64,000 bases of DNA from Azomonas tarimensis (GTDB lineage Bacteria > Pseudomonadota > Gammaproteobacteria > Pseudomonadales > Pseudomonadaceae). The stretch's first letter is position 1. Every line of letters begins with the position of its first letter. Position numbers and translations under genes: made by a program. The notes beneath the pieces were generated by a model. It made no database searches, was not told the origin of the DNA, and saw only the letters and a list, made by a program, of their open reading frames with translations. Location of the stretch: positions 267,808 to 331,807 of the forward strand of contig NZ_JBHRXZ010000017.1 of the NCBI RefSeq assembly GCF_042648805.1, read 5' to 3'. Below are positions 29,802-39,299 of the stretch, in pieces.

Positions 29802-32800
29802 TCAGTCGGGTCCGGCCAGGCCTGGAGGTTGATCGTCTCGGCGACGGGGCTCCTCGCTCAGGTGGAGCTCCTTGCCGTCGAGATTCTTGATGCAGATGTC
29901 CAGCTGGCGGAAGGCGATGTCGATGCCGTAGCGGGCGAATTCGCGATCGATGAAGCGGTTGATCTCATCAGTCGCCGGGTTGCGGTCGCTCAGGGTGCGC
30001 ACATGGATGCGTAGTTCGTGGTCGAGCCTGCTTTCGCCAAAACTGAGGAACAGCACTTGCGGCTTGGGCTCCTTGAGCACCCGCTCGTTCACCGCCGCCG
30101 CCTGCAGCATCACTTCGCGGACGAGCTCCAGATCGGAACCGTAGGCCACGCCCACTTTCAGCGTCACTCGGGTCACGGTGTCGTTGAGTGACCAGTTCAC
30201 CAACTGGCTAGTGATGAAGGTCTTGTTTGGAACGATGATTTCCTTGTGATCGAAGTCGGTGATGGTGGTGGCGCGTATGCGGATCTTGCTCACCGTGCCG
30301 GACAGGTTGCCAATGGTAACCACGTCGCCGATGCGCACCGGGCGCTCGAACAGGATGATCAGCCCGGACACGAAGTTGGCGAAGATCTCCTGCAGGCCGA
30401 AGCCCAGCCCCACCGACAGGGCGGCCACCAGCCACTGCAGCTTGTCCCAGCTGACGCCCAGGGTAGAAAGGGTAGAGACAATGCCGATCGCCACCAGCGC
30501 GTAGGACAGCAGGGTGCCAGTGGCGTAGGCGCTGCCCTGGGCCAGGCGCAGTCTCGATAGCACCATGTCCAGCAGGCCCGGCAGGTTGCGCGCCAGGAGG
30601 GTGGTGATCCCGACGATGACCAGGGCGCCGGCGAGATCGCGCAGGCTGATGGAGGTCATGTCCTCGCCGGTCCCGGAGGCATAGAGCGTGAAGTTCTCCA
30701 GGTAGGAGAACACCGAGATCAGGTCGGCCCAGACCCAGTACAGCGCCACGGCGAAAAGGCCGGCAAGCGCGGTGCGGGTCAGGCGCAGCGCCTGCTGGTT
30801 GACCTGCTCCAGGTCAGGACCGGGACCGGCGGGCTGAGCTTCGAATTCGTCAAGGCCCTCTTGCAGCGGCTGCGGTCGACTGGCGAGCATGCGTTGGTAG
30901 GCCAGCCGCTTGGAGGCTACCCCGAGGCTGCGTACCAGGGTGGCTTCCAGCGCGACCCAGATCATGAGCAGGTAGAGGGTGTCGATCAGTCGCCCGCTCA
31001 GGATCAGCGCCGAGTAGTAGTAGCCGAGCCCGACCACCAGCATCAGCGCCAGCGGAAGCACGCTGAACAGCATGCCCAGGGCCATGCGCAGCGGCGGGGT
31101 GTTGTCGCTCCCCGGTCCGTTGATCAGCAGCCGGATCAGGCGCCAGGCCAGCATCGCGTAGCCGCAGAGCAGGAGGACGATGCCCAGGACGTCGTCGGCC
31201 AGGCTGGCCGGCTGTTGCGATGCGAAGGCCACCACCGCCACCAGTCCCAGCACCACCATGCCGAGAACGCGGATTTCATTGCGCAGGAATCCCACCTGTG
31301 GCAGCGACCAACGGAAATGCCGCTCGGCCATGCGCCCAGGGGACAGCATGCGGTAGGCGGTGTAGAACACCAGCCAGGCGCGTGCCATTTCGTGGAAAGC
31401 TGCCCCGAGCCCGACGTTCTGGCCACGTCCGTCCATCTGCAGCAGATAGCCACAAAGGGCCAGGGCCAGTGCGACAGGTACTGCGAGCAGGACATTGAGC
31501 AACAGCGCCAGCGGCGTATGCAGCTGGCTGTCCTTGCGAAAATGACCGATATCCTGGCTCAGCGCCTGCAGGCGAGCATTGAAATTGTCTCGTTGCCAGA
31601 GAGTCAGCGCGATGACCAGCAGCAGTGGCAGGAAGGACAGCGGGCGTTCCACAAGTCCTGCGCCAAGCTGGGTCAGGATCCCCCACCAAGGTACGCCACT
31701 GAGCTGGTTGCCCAGGCGCTCGGGCGCGGTTTTCACCCAGTTCCAGTCCAGCGGGCGGTTGCTGGGAATCCAAAACATCTGCTTGTCGATGGTCTCGCGC
31801 AGGGCCTGGGCGGTGTCCTGCAGCTGTTTCTGGCCAAGCTGCAGGGTGACGGACTCGTTGATCAGCGCAGTGAGCTCGCGTTCCAGCCGATCGAGCAGCT
31901 CGACCCGGGTACGCAGCAGGTCGAGCAGTGCCTGGCGGAGCTCGGGAGCCACGGTTTCCACGGGCTGGCCGGCAAGCAGGCGCTCGACATAGGCCTGCGG
32001 ATCGCCGGTCTGCTCGCGGCGCTGGCTCAGCTCGAACTGATAAAGGCGCAGGTCGCCGATCTGATCGGCCAGGTTCTGGTCGAGCACCAGCTGCGGCAGC
32101 GCCTGCTGCTGCTGGAACAGAATGCGCGACAACAACTGGCTGCCCTCGAGCACCGTGATCTGTTCATCGAGGGTGCGGTCGGCCTGGGTGATGCTGTCGA
32201 GCTGCTGGCGGGTCTGCAGGTTCTGCCGCGTGACCTGGTTGAGCCGCTCGGTGGTGCGCAACAGGTAGTCGGACAGCTTGAGGTTGAGTACGCTCTCGGC
32301 GGCAAGCAGCGAGTCACGCGCGGCGCTTTCGGCGGTACGTGACTGTTCGGCCACTGCCTGCTCTGAGTCCGCCCGGCGCTTGTCATTGATCAGCGCCTGC
32401 AACGCCAGAGTCTCCTCTTCGGCCCGGGCAATGCGCTCGACCATCAGGTCGCGACGGGCCTTGCCGAGGTCGTGCAGCTGGCTGTTGCCGGCCAGCTCCT
32501 GACGGCGCAGCTCGATCAGGGCGCGCTGCGCCTGGAGTTCGGCATCGAGTACGGCGCTGCGCTCGGCAGTCAATGCTCGACCCGCCTCACGACCGCTGCT
32601 GAGCACGGCATTGATCTCGATGATGCGCGCCTGCGCCTTGCCGATCTCGCCCTGGGCCCGTTCCGGCCGGTTTTGCGCAGCGATGAACATGCTGTTGGCC
32701 GCGCTCAGCTCGCGCTGCCAGTTGGCCAGCTCGTCCATTCGCTCGGCCAGGCGGCGCTCCAGCTCGGCCACGCCGAGATCGGCGTAGCGCTTGGCGTGAT

Positions 32801-33074
32801 CCCGTTCGGGGTTGGCCTTGAGCTGTTCCAGCTCGCGTTGTGCCTCAGTGAACTGCTTTGGGGCCTCTTCAAGCTGGACCTTCAGGTCGGCCAGCCGCTT
32901 GACGCGGCTGTTGGCCTGCTCGATGAGCGCCTGGGTCTGCTCCGAGAGGGCTTCGGCAGGACGCTGCTCGGCTTCGGCGGCAGGAGGGGTCTGGGCAGCA
33001 GCGGTGGTGGCCGCAAGACCGGGAACGGACAGAGCGAGCAGGGTCGCGAACAGCAGGTTACGCGAAATGGACAT
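29802..33074 (-). CDS. mscK: Large mechanosensitive channel of the MscK/MscS family
   Basis: 1090 residues. A Sec signal (residues 1-27, ending AAAQT) leads into a long periplasmic coiled-coil region (about 35-420, the MscS porin-type domain). A multi-helix inner-membrane region (about 480-860) follows. The C-terminal MscS core contains the pore-lining Gly/Ala helix GLGFGLQEIFANFVSGLIILF, then RPVRIGDVVTIGN and a cytoplasmic vestibule (VPNKTFITSQLVNWS). Likely releases solutes on hypo-osmotic shock, perhaps gated by K+ as in E. coli MscK; which ion tunes it cannot be seen. It lies between selO and the K+/H+ antiporter, all on the minus strand. Confidence 0.88.
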   Translation of the reverse strand: MSISRNLLFATLLALSVPGLAATTAAAQTPPAAEAEQRPAEALSEQTQALIEQANSRVKRLADLKVQLEEAPKQFTEAQRELEQLKANPERDHAKRYADLGVAELERRLAERMDELANWQRELSAANSMFIAAQNRPERAQGEIGKAQARIIEINAVLSSGREAGRALTAERSAVLDAELQAQRALIELRRQELAGNSQLHDLGKARRDLMVERIARAEEETLALQALINDKRRADSEQAVAEQSRTAESAARDSLLAAESVLNLKLSDYLLRTTERLNQVTRQNLQTRQQLDSITQADRTLDEQITVLEGSQLLSRILFQQQQALPQLVLDQNLADQIGDLRLYQFELSQRREQTGDPQAYVERLLAGQPVETVAPELRQALLDLLRTRVELLDRLERELTALINESVTLQLGQKQLQDTAQALRETIDKQMFWIPSNRPLDWNWVKTAPERLGNQLSGVPWWGILTQLGAGLVERPLSFLPLLLVIALTLWQRDNFNARLQALSQDIGHFRKDSQLHTPLALLLNVLLAVPVALALALCGYLLQMDGRGQNVGLGAAFHEMARAWLVFYTAYRMLSPGRMAERHFRWSLPQVGFLRNEIRVLGMVVLGLVAVVAFASQQPASLADDVLGIVLLLCGYAMLAWRLIRLLINGPGSDNTPPLRMALGMLFSVLPLALMLVVGLGYYYSALILSGRLIDTLYLLMIWVALEATLVRSLGVASKRLAYQRMLASRPQPLQEGLDEFEAQPAGPGPDLEQVNQQALRLTRTALAGLFAVALYWVWADLISVFSYLENFTLYASGTGEDMTSISLRDLAGALVIVGITTLLARNLPGLLDMVLSRLRLAQGSAYATGTLLSYALVAIGIVSTLSTLGVSWDKLQWLVAALSVGLGFGLQEIFANFVSGLIILFERPVRIGDVVTIGNLSGTVSKIRIRATTITDFDHKEIIVPNKTFITSQLVNWSLNDTVTRVTLKVGVAYGSDLELVREVMLQAAAVNERVLKEPKPQVLFLSFGESRLDHELRIHVRTLSDRNPATDEINRFIDREFARYGIDIAFRQLDICIKNLDGKELHLSEEPRRRDDQPPGLAGPD

Positions 33075-33169
33075 GGTGCGGCACTGGCTTAATGCGGGCG
33101 GAGCGCGAGTCTAGCAGGCCGGTGCCGCGCCGCCAGCGCTGGCCTTTTGCCGCGTCGGCGGCTCGCGCC

Positions 33170-34915
33170 TCAAAGCATCAGGTTAGGGCCTGGCCGGGTG
33201 TCCTTGGGAAATTTCAGGCCGACCTTGCGCACCGTGCCGTTCTCCATCTGCGCCACGGTCCAGGTCAGGCCGTTCCATTCGATTTGGTCGCCCACCACCG
33301 GCTTGGCGCCGATGCGCTGGGTGATCAGATCGCTAATGGTCAGCGCGCCCTCCATGTCGTCCAGCTTGAGGCCGTAGAGGGCGGCCAGCGCGCTCAGTTC
33401 GGCATCGCTTTCAAGGATGAAATCACCAAAGAAGCGCAAGTCCTGGGTGCGCTTGGGCGGCTGGCTGAAAAGCTTGCCCAGTGCCGGCAGGTCGGCCTCA
33501 TGGCCGATCACGCAAAGGATATCGTCGACCTGCAGGCGCGTGCTGCCCGAGGGATGCAAGAGTTCCTTGCCACGAAACAGGGCGGCGATACGGGTGCCCT
33601 CGGGCATGCGCAGCTCGCGCAAGGCCGCGCCGATGCACCATTTGCTGGCGCTCAAGCGATAGACGAACAATTCCCACTGACTGGTGGTATGCACCTGCAG
33701 GCCGGTACGTGAGACCGGCAGGGGCGAAGGCGGCACTTCGACCTTCGCCTTGCGCGCCGCCCACCCCAGCGTGGTGCCTTGCACCAGCAGCGAGACCAGC
33801 ACGATGAAGAAGGCTACATTGAAGAACAGTTGGGCCTGGTCCAGCCCGGCCATCAGCGGGAACACCGCGAGGATCACCGGGACCGCTCCGCGCAAGCCGA
33901 TCCAGGATATGAACAGCCGCTCACGCAAGTGAAAGCCGCGAAACGGCAGCAGGCTGATGAACACTGACAGCGGCCGCGCAAAGAAGATCATCCACAGCGA
34001 CAGGAGGAGTGCCGGCAGCGCAATGGGCAGCAGATCGCTAGGAGCCAGCAGCAGGCCGAGCACCAGGAACATGCCGATCTGGCTGAGCCAGGCCAGACCG
34101 TCGAACATGTGCAGGATGCCGTAACGGTTGCGAATCGGCCGATTGCCAAGGACCAGGCCACATACGTAGATCGCCAGGATGCCGCTGCCGTCAAGGCTGC
34201 CGGAGATGGCGTAGATCAAGATGCCGCCGCTCACTGCTAGCAAGGGATAGAGCCCGTCGGCCACCGCCAGCTTGTTGATCAGTTGCAGCAACAGCCAGCC
34301 GCCGCCAAGACCGAGCAGTACGCCGAGTCCGAACTGCTGCAGCAGATCGACCAAAATGGCTGCGCTGAAGCTTGTTTCGCCCGCAGCGAGCATAGCGATC
34401 AGCGAGACGGTGAGAAACATCGCCATCGGGTCGTTGCTGCCGGACTCGATCTCCAGGGTGGAACCGACCCGCTCGTTGAGCCCCTTGCCATTGAGCAGGT
34501 TGAATACCGCAGCGGCGTCGGTGGAGCCGACAATGGCTCCGATCAGAAGGCCCTGCAGCCAGTGCAGGCCGAATAGCCAGGCGGCGACGAGGCCGGTGAG
34601 TCCGGCCGTGATCATCACGCCGATGGTAGCCAGCGACATCGCAGGCCACAGCGCCACCCGGAAGGTGGCGACCCGGGTGCGCATGCCGCCGTCAAGCAGG
34701 ATCACCGCGAGTGCAAGGTTGCTGATCAGGTAGGCGAGCGAGTAGTCGTCAAAGGCGATCTTGCCGATTCCGTCGACACCAGCCAGCATGCCGACGCCGA
34801 GAAAGATCACCAGAATGGGGACGCCCAGCCGCGCCGACAGCGAGCTCATCAGGATACTGGCAGCAACCAGCATGGCACCGATGATGAACAGATGATTGAT
34901 GCTGCCAAAGTCCAA
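33170..34915 (-). CDS. nhaP2: Cell-volume/K+(Na+)/H+ antiporter of the CPA1 NhaP2 type
   Basis: 581 residues. About 12-13 membrane helices fill residues 1-395, with the CPA1 core stretches GSTDAAAVFNLL and ESGSNDPMAMFL, where the conserved Asp pair binds cation. A cytoplasmic RCK_C domain (about 410-485, STRLQVDDILCVIG) and a CorC/HlyC-type C-terminal domain (about 495-575, ISDLITQRIG) follow, the layout of NhaP2/CvrA. Probably expels K+ in exchange for protons. Its position next to an MscK-type channel suggests an osmotic and K+ homeostasis group, although 95 bases separate them. Confidence 0.9.
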   Translation of the reverse strand: MDFGSINHLFIIGAMLVAASILMSSLSARLGVPILVIFLGVGMLAGVDGIGKIAFDDYSLAYLISNLALAVILLDGGMRTRVATFRVALWPAMSLATIGVMITAGLTGLVAAWLFGLHWLQGLLIGAIVGSTDAAAVFNLLNGKGLNERVGSTLEIESGSNDPMAMFLTVSLIAMLAAGETSFSAAILVDLLQQFGLGVLLGLGGGWLLLQLINKLAVADGLYPLLAVSGGILIYAISGSLDGSGILAIYVCGLVLGNRPIRNRYGILHMFDGLAWLSQIGMFLVLGLLLAPSDLLPIALPALLLSLWMIFFARPLSVFISLLPFRGFHLRERLFISWIGLRGAVPVILAVFPLMAGLDQAQLFFNVAFFIVLVSLLVQGTTLGWAARKAKVEVPPSPLPVSRTGLQVHTTSQWELFVYRLSASKWCIGAALRELRMPEGTRIAALFRGKELLHPSGSTRLQVDDILCVIGHEADLPALGKLFSQPPKRTQDLRFFGDFILESDAELSALAALYGLKLDDMEGALTISDLITQRIGAKPVVGDQIEWNGLTWTVAQMENGTVRKVGLKFPKDTRPGPNLML

Positions 34916-35086
34916 TGAAGCATCTCCTGAAGTTTTGATGCCCTGGCTTACGCAGGGTCTGTGCCAGCGATTCTACCGCGCGGGTTCGACCGCCTGTCAA
35001 AGTCGATGATCCGCGCCGACAGCAAGCCTGGTCACGGATACGCTTGGCGACATCTCCATCGTACACCGCCGCCTGGCTGATCTGGC

Positions 35087-36298
35087 TCAGCGGGTATTGC
35101 GCAGCGAAGGCGTCAGGCTGGCCCATAGCAGGCCCCAGACCAGCGCGGCAGCACCAAAGGCGAAGCTTTGGGTAAGAGTGCCACCGCGTGCCAGCCAGAG
35201 TTCTGCCAGCCAGGGTCCGGCCAGTTGTCCTACGCTGTAGAGCGCGATCAGCGCCGCCGACAGCCGAGGCCCCTGGTGCGGCTGAAAGGCCCGCGCCACG
35301 CGCTGGGTGAGCAGAACGGTACCGACAAAGCTGCCGCCGATCAGCACTGCGCACAGGGTGACACCAACGGCGCCCGGCCAGATCAGCGGTGCGGCGGCGC
35401 CCAGTGCCTGGGCCGCATAGGTGGCGCGCAGCACGGGCAGATCGCCGAGTCGCGCTCCCAGGTAATTCCAGAGCAGGATTCCGCCCATGCAGGCGATGGC
35501 GGTCCAGCGCCAGGTGCCTGCGATGAGGGCGTGGCCCGCGGGCAGGTGCTCGATGGCCAGGGTGGGCAGGAATGTCATTGGCAGGATATAGCCCAGGCCG
35601 GCCCCAGCGTAGGCGAGAAACAGCGGCGTGCTGGCCCGATCGAACAGCCGGCTGGACGGCGCATTGGCCTGATTGACCTTGGGCGGCGTGGCTTCGAGGC
35701 GTGCCAGCAGCCAGGCGCTGGCTAGGGCCAGCGGCAGCGCCAGCGCCGCCATGGGCAGCCAGCGCGAGGGACCGCTGAGCCAGTTGGCCGGGGCATTGGC
35801 CAGCCAGTTCGCGACCAGCATGCCGGCGGCAAAGCCAAAGTAGACCAGTCCGCTGAGCCCCGCCCGGCCGCGGGCCGACAGCCACTCCAGCAGCAGCGCG
35901 GGCGCCAGCACGAACACCACGCCATTGCCGACGCCGTTGATCAGGCGCAGCCAGAGCAGGGCCAGGTGGTTATCGGTGAAGCCATGCGCGAGGGTCGAGA
36001 AGGCATTGACCAGAAGGGCCAGGGCGAGTCCCCGCTGCAGGCGTGAGGGCACGGTCAGTGCCAATGCGAGCAGGGCACCGAGCAGGTAGCCGATGTAGTT
36101 CCAGGTCGCCACTCGCGCCCCCTGCTCGAGATTGAGCAGGCCGTCGGCGAGCAGGTGCGGCAACAGCGGCGGAAAGGCGAAGCGGCCAAGAGAATGCACG
36201 ACCACCAGCGCGGCGGCGCCGGCGAGGAGGGGAACGAGAATGTCACGCAGCGGTGCTGGACGCATGGGACGGCTTGTATGAACCGGGCCCGCCACCAT
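35087..36298 (-). CDS. MFS transporter of the YbfB/YjiJ family
   Basis: 403 residues with about 12 hydrophobic segments and the loop pattern of major facilitator proteins. The N-terminal helix LVVVHSLGRFAFPPLLPHL, with an Arg inside the membrane, is typical of YbfB/YjiJ-like members. Start uncertain: ATG 36298 has GGAG 9 bases upstream, while ATG 36265 (MRPAPLRDI) gives a more usual N-terminus but no ribosome site. Substrate unknown. The 171 bases between this gene and nhaP2 hold no gene I can support. Divergent from rlmJ. Confidence 0.85.
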   Translation of the reverse strand: MVAGPVHTSRPMRPAPLRDILVPLLAGAAALVVVHSLGRFAFPPLLPHLLADGLLNLEQGARVATWNYIGYLLGALLALALTVPSRLQRGLALALLVNAFSTLAHGFTDNHLALLWLRLINGVGNGVVFVLAPALLLEWLSARGRAGLSGLVYFGFAAGMLVANWLANAPANWLSGPSRWLPMAALALPLALASAWLLARLEATPPKVNQANAPSSRLFDRASTPLFLAYAGAGLGYILPMTFLPTLAIEHLPAGHALIAGTWRWTAIACMGGILLWNYLGARLGDLPVLRATYAAQALGAAAPLIWPGAVGVTLCAVLIGGSFVGTVLLTQRVARAFQPHQGPRLSAALIALYSVGQLAGPWLAELWLARGGTLTQSFAFGAAALVWGLLWASLTPSLRNTR

Positions 36299-36385
36299 AG
36301 CGACTCGCTCCAGACGGCGGAAGGCATCTTGGCCGAAAGGATAGAGCCGTTACACTGTCCGCCCTCCAATTGCACAGCCTTGCCC

Positions 36386-37222
36386 ATGAACTACCGTCAC
36401 GCTTTCCACGCCGGCAACCACGCCGATGTGCTCAAACACCTGGTGCTGTCGCGCATTTTCGCCGCCTTGGCCCGCAAGCCGGCGCCCTACGCCGTGCTGG
36501 ATAGCCACGCAGGACTCGGGCTTTACGACCTGGCCGGCTCCGAAGCGAGCCGCACCGGTGAGTGGATGCAGGGCGTCGGGCGCCTGTGGCAGGCGGAAGA
36601 CGCTCCGTCAGCCGTGGCGGACTATCTGGACGTGGTGCACGCGCTCAACCCGGGCGGTGAGCTGCGTTACTACCCCGGCTCGCCCGAACTGGCGCGGCGC
36701 CTGTCGCGCGAGCAGGACCGGCTGCAACTGAACGAGAAGCACCCCGAGGACGGCCGCCTGCTGAAGGAAAACATGCAGGGCGATGGCCGCGTTGCGGTGC
36801 ATCTGGGTGAAGGCTGGCACGTGCCGCGCGCCCTCATGCCTACCGCCGAAAAGCGCCTGGTGCTGCTGATCGATCCGCCTTATGAGGAGCCCGACGACCT
36901 CACCCGTGCCGTTCAGGCCCTGGGCGAGGCAATCGGCCGGATGCGCCAGACCGTCGTGGTGATCTGGTATCCGATCAAGAGTGAGCGTCAACTCAAGCGC
37001 TTCTATCAGGAGCTGGCTGCGTCCTCTGCACCAAAGCTGCTGCGGGCAGAGCTGCTGGTGCATCCGAGCGACAACGCCGAGCGACTCAATGGTTCGGGAT
37101 TGGCCATCGCCAATCCGCCCTGGGGCCTGGAAGATGAACTGCAGACCCTGCTGCCCTGGCTGGCCCAGCGCCTCGCGCAAAGCGAGGGTGGCTGGCGGCT
37201 GGACTGGCTGATCGCCGAATAG
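36386..37222 (+). CDS. rlmJ: 23S rRNA (adenine-2030-N6)-methyltransferase
   Basis: S-adenosylmethionine-dependent base methyltransferase acting on A2030 of 23S rRNA. 278 residues from ATG 36386, beginning MNYRHAFHAGNHADVLKHLVL, the near-invariant RlmJ start. LDSHAGLGLYDL near residue 40 binds SAM, and the catalytic motif IV is IDPPYEE near 163. A frame-open extension to 36155 overlaps the divergent transporter gene and is rejected. The ribosome site is weak. Confidence 0.94.
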   Translation: MNYRHAFHAGNHADVLKHLVLSRIFAALARKPAPYAVLDSHAGLGLYDLAGSEASRTGEWMQGVGRLWQAEDAPSAVADYLDVVHALNPGGELRYYPGSPELARRLSREQDRLQLNEKHPEDGRLLKENMQGDGRVAVHLGEGWHVPRALMPTAEKRLVLLIDPPYEEPDDLTRAVQALGEAIGRMRQTVVVIWYPIKSERQLKRFYQELAASSAPKLLRAELLVHPSDNAERLNGSGLAIANPPWGLEDELQTLLPWLAQRLAQSEGGWRLDWLIAE

Positions 37223-37223
37223 G

Positions 37224-37462
37224 TCACAGCGGCGTCCGCAACTCGGAGACTACCCTCTCGTGCGATCAGCCCGTCGCGCATGTGGAAATGGTGGATCAGC
37301 CGCAGCTCCACGTGGCTGCCCACCGGCAGCGGGCCGTTGTCGATGCCCTCTGCAACGGGGCCAGGCGTACCCGCCTGTCGTCCACCAGGTACTCGGCGAG
37401 GAGGTCGCCCGTCACCTCAGGCGGATCCTCGGGCGTCTGCACGATCAGGGCTGGGCGCTGCG
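37224..37462 (-). pseudogene. Decayed C-terminal part of an NTF2/SnoaL-like protein
   Basis: Just downstream of srkA, the minus strand reads GSHVELRLIHHFHMRDGLIARE, a typical end of a ketosteroid-isomerase/SnoaL-like domain (a hydrophobic strand followed by RDG and E). One extra base (plus-strand position 37254) breaks the frame. Past it, the next frame reads VVSELRTPL and stops at 37224-37226, completing a family-like C-terminus. A second frame change near 37355 would join LLAEYLVDDRRVRLAP to the block above. No start or ribosome site is visible. It looks like a remnant with at least one and perhaps two frameshifts; the 5' limit given is approximate. Confidence 0.45.
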
Positions 37463-38437
37463 CTAGAACAGCGCCAGTGGCGGCTCCTGCAGCGCGGCCA
37501 GTTGCTCGCGGAAGGTCAGGATCTGCTCGCCCCAGTAGCGGTCGCTGCCAAACCAGGGAAAGCTCCTCGGAAACGCCGGGTCGTCCCAGCGGCGCGCCAG
37601 CCAGGCGCTGTAGTGCAGCAGGCGCAGGGCGCGCAGTGGTTCGATCAGGCGGAGCTCGCGGGGATCGAAATCATGGAATTCACGGTAGCCCTCGACCAGT
37701 TCCGAGAGCTGACTGAGGCGTTCCTGACGGCTTCCGGCCAGCATCATCCAGAGATCCTGTACCGCAGGCCCCATGCGACTGTCGTCCAGATCGACCAGAT
37801 GGAAGCGCTCGTCGCGAACAAGGATGTTGCCCGGATGACAATCGCCGTGCAGGCGGATCGATGTGAAGGTGCAGGTGGCGAAGTTGGCCTCCACGGCCTC
37901 GAGCAGGTGGCGGGCCACCGACTCGTAGGCCGGGCGCAGGCCCTTGGGCACCAGAGCGCCCTCCAGCAGCGTGGCCAGCGAGGCGTGGCCAAAATCCTCG
38001 ACGCTCAGCTGAGGACGCGCGACAAAGGGGCGACTGGCGCCCACCGCGTGCAGGCGGCCAAGCAGTTGGCCGAAGCGGTATTGCTGGTCGAGGTCGTCAG
38101 GTTCGGGCGCTCGCCCGCCGCGGCGTGGAAACAGGGCAAAGCGAAACCCCTCCCACCTGAACAGCGACTGGCCGTCCCGCTCAAGTGGCGCCACCAGCGG
38201 CACCTCCTTCTCGGTCAACTCGCGAGCGAAGGCGTGCTCTTCCAGGATGGCCTCGTCGCTCCAGCGACCGGGCCGGTAGAACTTGGCGATCAAGGGATCG
38301 GTGTCTTCGAGGCCGACCTGGTAGACGCGGTTCTCGTAGCTGTTCAGTGCCAGTACCCGGGCGTCGCTCAGGTAGCCCAGACTTTCTACTGCGTCGAGTA
38401 CCAGATCGGGTGTCAGCAGATCGAACGGATGGCTCAT
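37463..38437 (-). CDS. srkA: Stress response kinase A (YihE/SrkA)
   Basis: Choline/aminoglycoside-kinase-fold Ser/Thr protein kinase that protects cells under envelope and oxidative stress in E. coli. 324 residues from ATG 38437 (MSHPFDLLTPDLVLDAV). The catalytic loop is LHGDCHPGNIL near residue 200 and the metal-binding Asp pair is LVDLDDSRMGP near 217. A more distant ATG at 38512 is in frame, but that extension overlaps the end of comF and lacks conservation. The comF stop lies about 65 bases upstream on the same strand. Confidence 0.92.
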   Translation of the reverse strand: MSHPFDLLTPDLVLDAVESLGYLSDARVLALNSYENRVYQVGLEDTDPLIAKFYRPGRWSDEAILEEHAFARELTEKEVPLVAPLERDGQSLFRWEGFRFALFPRRGGRAPEPDDLDQQYRFGQLLGRLHAVGASRPFVARPQLSVEDFGHASLATLLEGALVPKGLRPAYESVARHLLEAVEANFATCTFTSIRLHGDCHPGNILVRDERFHLVDLDDSRMGPAVQDLWMMLAGSRQERLSQLSELVEGYREFHDFDPRELRLIEPLRALRLLHYSAWLARRWDDPAFPRSFPWFGSDRYWGEQILTFREQLAALQEPPLALF

Positions 38438-38501
38438 GATGGGTTTCGCCTGGGAGGGTCCGCCAGTGTAAGAGGCGCCGGCCGCTGCGGCCAGCCATCC
38501 G

Positions 38502-39209
38502 TCAGTTGTCACCAGGACGGGGAGTGCGAGCCAGACAGTAGAGGTCCACCCGGGCGCTGCCGGCGGCCTTGAGCAGGCGGGCCAGGGCTTCGGCGGTGGC
38601 GCCAGTGGTCAGCACGTCATCGATCAGGGCCACATGCGCCGGCAGGTCATGTCCGGGAGCCAGGGCGAAGGCCTGACGCAGGTTGCGCCTCCGAGCGGCG
38701 GCGTCCAGCTGCTGTTGTGCGGGGGTGTCCCGTGACCGTAACAGCAGTTCCGACTCGCGGCGGATGCCCAGGTCCTTGCCCAGCCAGTCGGCCAGCATGC
38801 GGGCCTGGTTGAAGCCGCGCAGGCGCAGGCGCTGGCGCGACAGCGGTACCGGCAGCAGCAGCGCTGGACGCGCGAGGCCTTCGCTGAAGGCGTGCTGCAG
38901 GTGCAAGGCGAGCTGCTCGCCTAGGATCCGCCCGATGGGCCAGTTGGACTGGTGCTTGAAGCGGTGAATCAGGCTGTCCACCGGAAAGGCAAAACGCCAG
39001 GGCGCTTCGACGCGGTCGAAGCCGGGTGGGCGCTTGAGGCAACTCCCGCATACCAGGCCTTCGGCTGGCATGGGCAAGGCGCAGACCCGGCAGTGCTTGC
39101 CGAGCCAGGGCAGCTCCGCTTCGCAGGCGGTGCAGAAGCGCTGGTGGGTGCCGCAGCGCTCGTCGCACAAAAGGCAGTTCTGGTTGATCCTTGACCAGTT
39201 GTTCACCAT
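38502..39209 (-). CDS. comF: ComF/GntX-family phosphoribosyltransferase-like protein
   Basis: 235 residues. An N-terminal four-Cys zinc ribbon (CLLCDERC...CTAC; CRVC...CGSC) leads into a type I phosphoribosyltransferase fold with the PRPP loop VALIDDVLTTGATAEAL near residue 192. The middle block RLRLRGFNQARMLA is characteristic of ComF. Members take part in DNA uptake or use; the reaction is not established. Divergent from bioB, whose promoter begins 16 bases from this start, the order usual in Pseudomonas. AGGAA precedes the ATG. Confidence 0.9.
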   Translation of the reverse strand: MVNNWSRINQNCLLCDERCGTHQRFCTACEAELPWLGKHCRVCALPMPAEGLVCGSCLKRPPGFDRVEAPWRFAFPVDSLIHRFKHQSNWPIGRILGEQLALHLQHAFSEGLARPALLLPVPLSRQRLRLRGFNQARMLADWLGKDLGIRRESELLLRSRDTPAQQQLDAAARRRNLRQAFALAPGHDLPAHVALIDDVLTTGATAEALARLLKAAGSARVDLYCLARTPRPGDN

Positions 39210-39224
39210 GGTGTCCGTTCCTGG

Positions 39225-39252
39225 TTGACAGCTTTTCGGGCTCCGCTAACAT
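39225..39252 (+). promoter_or_regulatory. Sigma70 promoter of the bioBFHCD operon
   Basis: A perfect TTGACA at 39225-39230 and TAACAT at 39247-39252 with a 16-base spacer, 48 bases before the bioB ATG. It sits in the gap to the divergent comF gene. No clear BirA-type operator was recognised around it. Confidence 0.75.
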
Positions 39253-39299
39253 TCTCGATCATTGCCCGCCCCGGCGTCACTGTTTACCAAGGAATGCCC

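Noticed and set aside
30861..32342. A 493-codon Gln/His-rich plus-strand frame opposite the mechanosensitive channel gene
   Set aside because: Composition is that of an antisense shadow and no domain is visible.
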